64,000 bases of DNA from Limanda limanda. Lineage: Eukaryota; Chordata; Actinopteri; Pleuronectiformes; Pleuronectidae. The position numbers and the translations under genes were made by a program. Positions within the stretch are counted from its first letter, which is position 1. Each line of letters starts with the position of its first letter. The stretch is from the NCBI RefSeq assembly GCF_963576545.1, contig NC_083658.1, positions 9,312,928-9,376,927 of the forward strand, given 5' to 3'. The notes below the pieces were generated by a model. The model was not told where the DNA came from. It worked only from the letters and a program-made list of their open reading frames with translations, and ran no database searches. Below are positions 59,901-64,000 of the stretch, piece by piece.

Positions 59901-62900
59901 ATGAAAATGTCAGGTAAGTGATGTTTTTTATTTGTTTGCCATTCTCTCTGGTTTCTCTCTCGGAGTTTTTAAATATAAAGAGCACTCACTATGCCATGTG
60001 ACAAATAATACTATAATACAATACTATTTTCTATAGTAAAGCTAGTTCTCTGTGCCATGAAGTTAATACTAAAACTCTCTGCCCTTTAAAATTCCGTGGA
60101 CTTTACCAGCCGAACCGCTTCACCCCCCCTGTCAAATTTTCCAAAATTAATTCTAGATCCCTAACAAACACAAGCTTCATTTTAAAAAACATTTTTCTTC
60201 TTTATCTAATGTCTTTTATTGCATATTTCTCTTCCACTCCTTTTCATGCTTTTTTATCCATACACCTATTGTTTTTTTTCCATTTGCCATGTTTGTTGAT
60301 TTAACTTGACTGTTTGACCAATGATAATTTTTACACTTTTATTGTGAAGAAGCTCATTTAGTAATTCCTTAATATTTGCCTCATTATAGGCAGTGCCTGA
60401 CAGACAATTTAAAATATACTCTGATCGTTTTTTTAAATTATTAAATGATTACTGGGCTTTTTAGCCTAAATCAGTGCAGATTAATCTCATTTCATTAACA
60501 TGAAGAATAAGCAGCAAATTTGCCTAATTAACCTTCAATTTCAAATCAGCCCCAACCAATTGCAATAAATTTATTGTGATTGGCATATAAATCATGTTTC
60601 ACAAAGAAACATAACTGCACAAACAAAAACAAATAGGTTTTAATTCACAGAAGAAATATGTTATGATTACATGTCATATTTTGTGTGTTTGTTCGTTTGA
60701 ACACTATCGACGTGTCCTCCCCTTCTGACATCACTGTAGCCCACATGGATGTTTATGCAAGTTTATGTTCAAGTTCTATGCTTAAGTCAAAGATCAGTTC
60801 AAAGATTAAGGACACCAAATAACTTAAAGTCATCAACTCAATCACAATAGACGGACATATCAGGCTCACTCTAAACCTGCCATGTGATCATTCTCTCGCA
60901 GATGAGGCCTTCATCACCCTGGCCACCACCAACTCCTACTGCAAGGGAGCCACAGTGGTGGCAAGCAGTTTGAGGCGGCATGGGACAACTCGCAAGATCA
61001 TTGCCATGGTCACACCAAACATCTCAGAAAAGTCAAGGTGGGTCCCTGGATCACCTGATATGGACAGACACTGGCCTTTAAGAAGCTTCTTGATCATGCT
61101 GTGTGTGTGCATGCAGCTTTTCACATGTGGCAAACGCTTTTTATGAGTAATAGTATCTTATTATCTCAATATGTTTTATTTTCCTGTGTGTAAGAGTTAA
61201 GTTATAATTTCTATATGCTTTATGTCATTACATTATTTTTAACTATTCAACTATTAAACTGCAGTTCCTTGCTGCTGTTAAACAAATTTTAATACTCATA
61301 ACAGTGATTTACCACCTGTCTGAAATGCTATCCAACAGACTTGGCCTTGAGAGTGTGTTTGATGAGGTCCTCCTGGTGGATGTGATGGACAGTGAGGACC
61401 GCCTCCACCTTTCAATGCTGGGACGTCCTGAGCTCGGTATCACCTTTACTAAGATCCATTGCTGGACTTTGACACAGTACAGCAAGTGTGTCTTTCTGGA
61501 TGCTGATACGATGGTGAGTCAGTGAACCCTTAGTCACAGGTTTAAGCCCCATGTTGAAAATGTTTATGATTATTTCATATTATTTCAGAGATTATTTCTT
61601 GTTGAATAAGCTACTAGTGACATCTTGTAAATCATTCAAAAATAGAAACAGTAGAAATGTTTGTAGTACTATAAGCGATTTAGAGCGATGAGGATAGTTT
61701 CAGACATTTTGAGTCTCCATCATTAATTCCTGGAATAAGTCCTAGAATTTAAAACAAAGAGCTCATTCTAAATCAACAGCTCCTAAATATGCCCCAACAG
61801 ATATCACAGCATGTGTTGTACATGCACAGGATGTACAGACCTGATCAAACTGGCTGATCAGAGTCTGCCTTTAAAGGTCATTTTTGGCCAACGTTTCTTT
61901 GTGAGTCAATAAAGCCTCATTTGTTGTTGTTGGAATCAATGAAAACACTGATTTTCGGGGACAATGTCTTGGAGGATGTTGCTACTGTAGCTTCTATCTC
62001 TGTTTGGTAAGTGCAAACATGTACTCATGTCAGGGGGAACAGGCATGTTTGAAGGCTGAACTCAGTCAACACAAATGGAGATAGTGTGTTCAGGTCATAC
62101 CTGTACTGACGCACAACATACATGAACAAGAATGTTGAACTAAGTCGAAAGTGAGCAAATGTCACAATTTTTCCTGGACATTGAATTGATCATTTCCTTG
62201 TTCTTCTTTGAACAAATTGGGATAATCTGAATGAGTTTGTTTTTATAAGTCTGACATGAACTGTTTAGAATTTGGAAGTCAAAGTTCAGGGGTCGAGGTC
62301 ATTGTTATCTCCTAAAATAACATGTTTTGGCTATAACCGTATACTTATTATTATAAAACAGCCTTCACAGTGCATTAACTTAACCTGACATCATTAATCA
62401 AGCCAGGCGTGCACCAGCTCCGCATTCAAATGAAACTGTTTCACCTCACATCATCTGTGTCCTCAGGTTTTGAGTAACGTGGACGAGCTGTTTGAGAGAG
62501 AGGAGCTGTCTGCGGCTCCTGATCCTGGCTGGCCCGACTGTTTCAACTCGGGCGTGTTTGTCTTCAGACCGTCTCTCCACACCCACGCCAGGCTCCTGGA
62601 TCATGCCCTGCAGCACGGGAGCTACGATGGTAACACTGGATTTCATTTTTGGGGTTTAGACGTATAAGCAGAGAGCTGCGTGTCCTCTAAATTCTGGCAA
62701 CTGAATATCTTTATGAAATGAAGAGGGGCAATAGAAGTATTTTGTCATAGCACATTATTATTCTCTGTTCATGTTTGTCTCTTTCCTCACGAATGAAAAA
62801 TTGGGCTTGATTCAGTTTTATTTACTCAGAATTACCGTGATTGAACAAAACTATTTATCTCTGTATATTTATACCTAAAATAAATATATCAACAGAGAAG

Positions 62901-64000
62901 CTCATCAAATATAATTTGTTTGTTCTTTAGATATGTAATTATTTTCTCCTATTTCCTCTTCTCACCATAAAAATAACATTGTAAGCAAAATAAAGTAAAA
63001 CATCATAATTCTGCTGTAGAGTTATATTTGCTTTTTTCACAAGTATATCATGATGTATGAAGTAAATCACATTTCAGGATAATTATTAATAAATAATAAT
63101 CTATTTTTTTCAAACTCAGTGACAAGTAATCTGTCCTGAAATCTAGAATCTGTCGCCAAAAACAGAATCACAGACAACAGTTCCTCTTATTTCAAGGTGT
63201 TACTTACATATGTTTTATTCAAACCCCCCCACCCACCCCCTCCGCTGTAAGGAGGGGACCAGGGTCTGTTGAACTCTTTTTTCAGTAGCTGGCCGCTGGC
63301 AGACATCACTAAGCACCTGCCGTTTGTCTACAACCTCAGTGCCAGCTCCATCTACAGTTACCTCCCTGCTTTCCAACAGTGAGTGTGCTCTTGGCAGTGG
63401 GTTTCATTGTGCTCAGAAGAATCCTTTATCCGTGTTTTCTCATCAGTGAAATAAAGGATTTCATTTTGGTTATTATTACAATTTTGTAATTTTGGTCATG
63501 ACAGTCATTTTAATTTGTCCAATGCATATCTTCAGAACATGTATGATGATAAATGTAATTTGAACTCGAGTCAAAATTCAAAAGTAGATTAATGTCAAAC
63601 TTTCCATGAGTTTTTTTTATGTTGTAGAATATATTCTATAAGAGTATTTACATTTGTGGTAAACGATCTGTGGTAACTACTGATTTACCTCTTTATATGC
63701 ACATATCCCATGGTAGAGTTAGTGTAGTGTTTACAAATGAAATTGCTCACTCGCAAAATTGTGATAGCTTTGTTATTAATCAATGATTAGTGTAATTGAA
63801 CAGTTCTTATTCGCAAAATTGGAAAATGCTGGAATTTCTTCCTGCAGGTTTGGCCACAATGCAAAGATTGTTCATTTCCTTGGAGGAACTAAACCCTGGA
63901 GCTCCCGTCCGAGGGATGTCAACAACTCAAACACCATGGGACGGTTTATGTCACTGTGGTGGAAGGAATACCAGAGTCAAACAAAACCAACTCCACCAGG
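59901..64000 (+). CDS. gyg2: Glycogenin-2 (gyg2), 5' part, truncated by window end
   Basis: Glycogenin primes glycogen synthesis by self-glucosylation using UDP-glucose. Six exons are visible: 59901-59913, 60902-61037, 61339-61513, 62467-62629, 63252-63378 and 63848 to beyond 64000. The protein starts [15 protein letters not shown] and continues in order through [40 protein letters not shown] (the DxD metal site), [51 protein letters not shown] (the tyrosine used as glucose acceptor in glycogenin is kept) and [13 protein letters not shown]. This is an intact family 8 glycosyltransferase domain. The acceptor at 61337-61338 is chosen because it alone keeps phase and gapless alignment to VFDEV. 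The linker and the synthase-binding C-terminus lie outside the window. The symbol gyg2 rather than gyg1 rests on its position beside cd99 and dhrsx. Confidence 0.9.

Noticed and set aside
61304..61338. Earlier gyg2 acceptor at 61303-61304
   Set aside because: Using it breaks the reading frame from the preceding exon and would add about ten residues before VFDEV. The acceptor at 61337-61338 keeps phase and needs no gap.

Overview
The window is from a vertebrate nuclear genome, almost certainly a teleost fish. It shows multi-exon genes with GT-AG introns, recognisable vertebrate families (DHRSX, CD99, glycogenin, Sowah, FARP, HIPK), many (CA)n and purine-rich microsatellites, and several DNA-transposon remnants, including hAT elements with intact 8-bp target-site duplications. 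No bacterial, viral or CRISPR features are present. I assembled genes by hand from splice sites, phase continuity and family resemblance, so several coding exons below are short or were found only by joining phases.

Left third (1-24 kb). A minus-strand exon at 13412-13585 is the first coding exon of a FARP1-like FERM/RhoGEF gene whose remaining exons lie left of the window. Its presumed first coding intron covers 1-13411 and contains, on the opposite strand, a compact eight-exon kinase-only HIPK-like gene (9197-11414). A CpG-rich stretch near 19-19.4 kb may be the farp1 promoter. A single-exon Sowah-family ankyrin protein lies at 20864-22012 (+) and converges with the next gene.

Right two thirds (24-64 kb). 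dhrsx (minus, 33864-24079) is followed by two plus-strand CD99-family genes and then gyg2 (plus, truncated by the window end). Gene order and orientation match the human pseudoautosomal boundary region DHRSX-CD99-XG-GYG2. The first CD99-family gene (37274-41190) appears to be a small, purely secreted protein. It is made of tiny phase-1 exons, with a recent internal duplication of an exon pair and a C-terminal Gln/Leu-rich helix ending in a double cysteine instead of a membrane anchor. The second (42817-55463) is a regular transmembrane CD99. It also has an in-frame alternative terminal exon with its own poly(A) signal, predicting a second, secreted isoform.

The least familiar biology is therefore this pair of CD99-family genes with two independent routes to soluble products, together with a fish HIPK-like kinase lacking the family's activation-loop tyrosine. 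The rest of the window is intronic or intergenic DNA with microsatellites and transposon debris.
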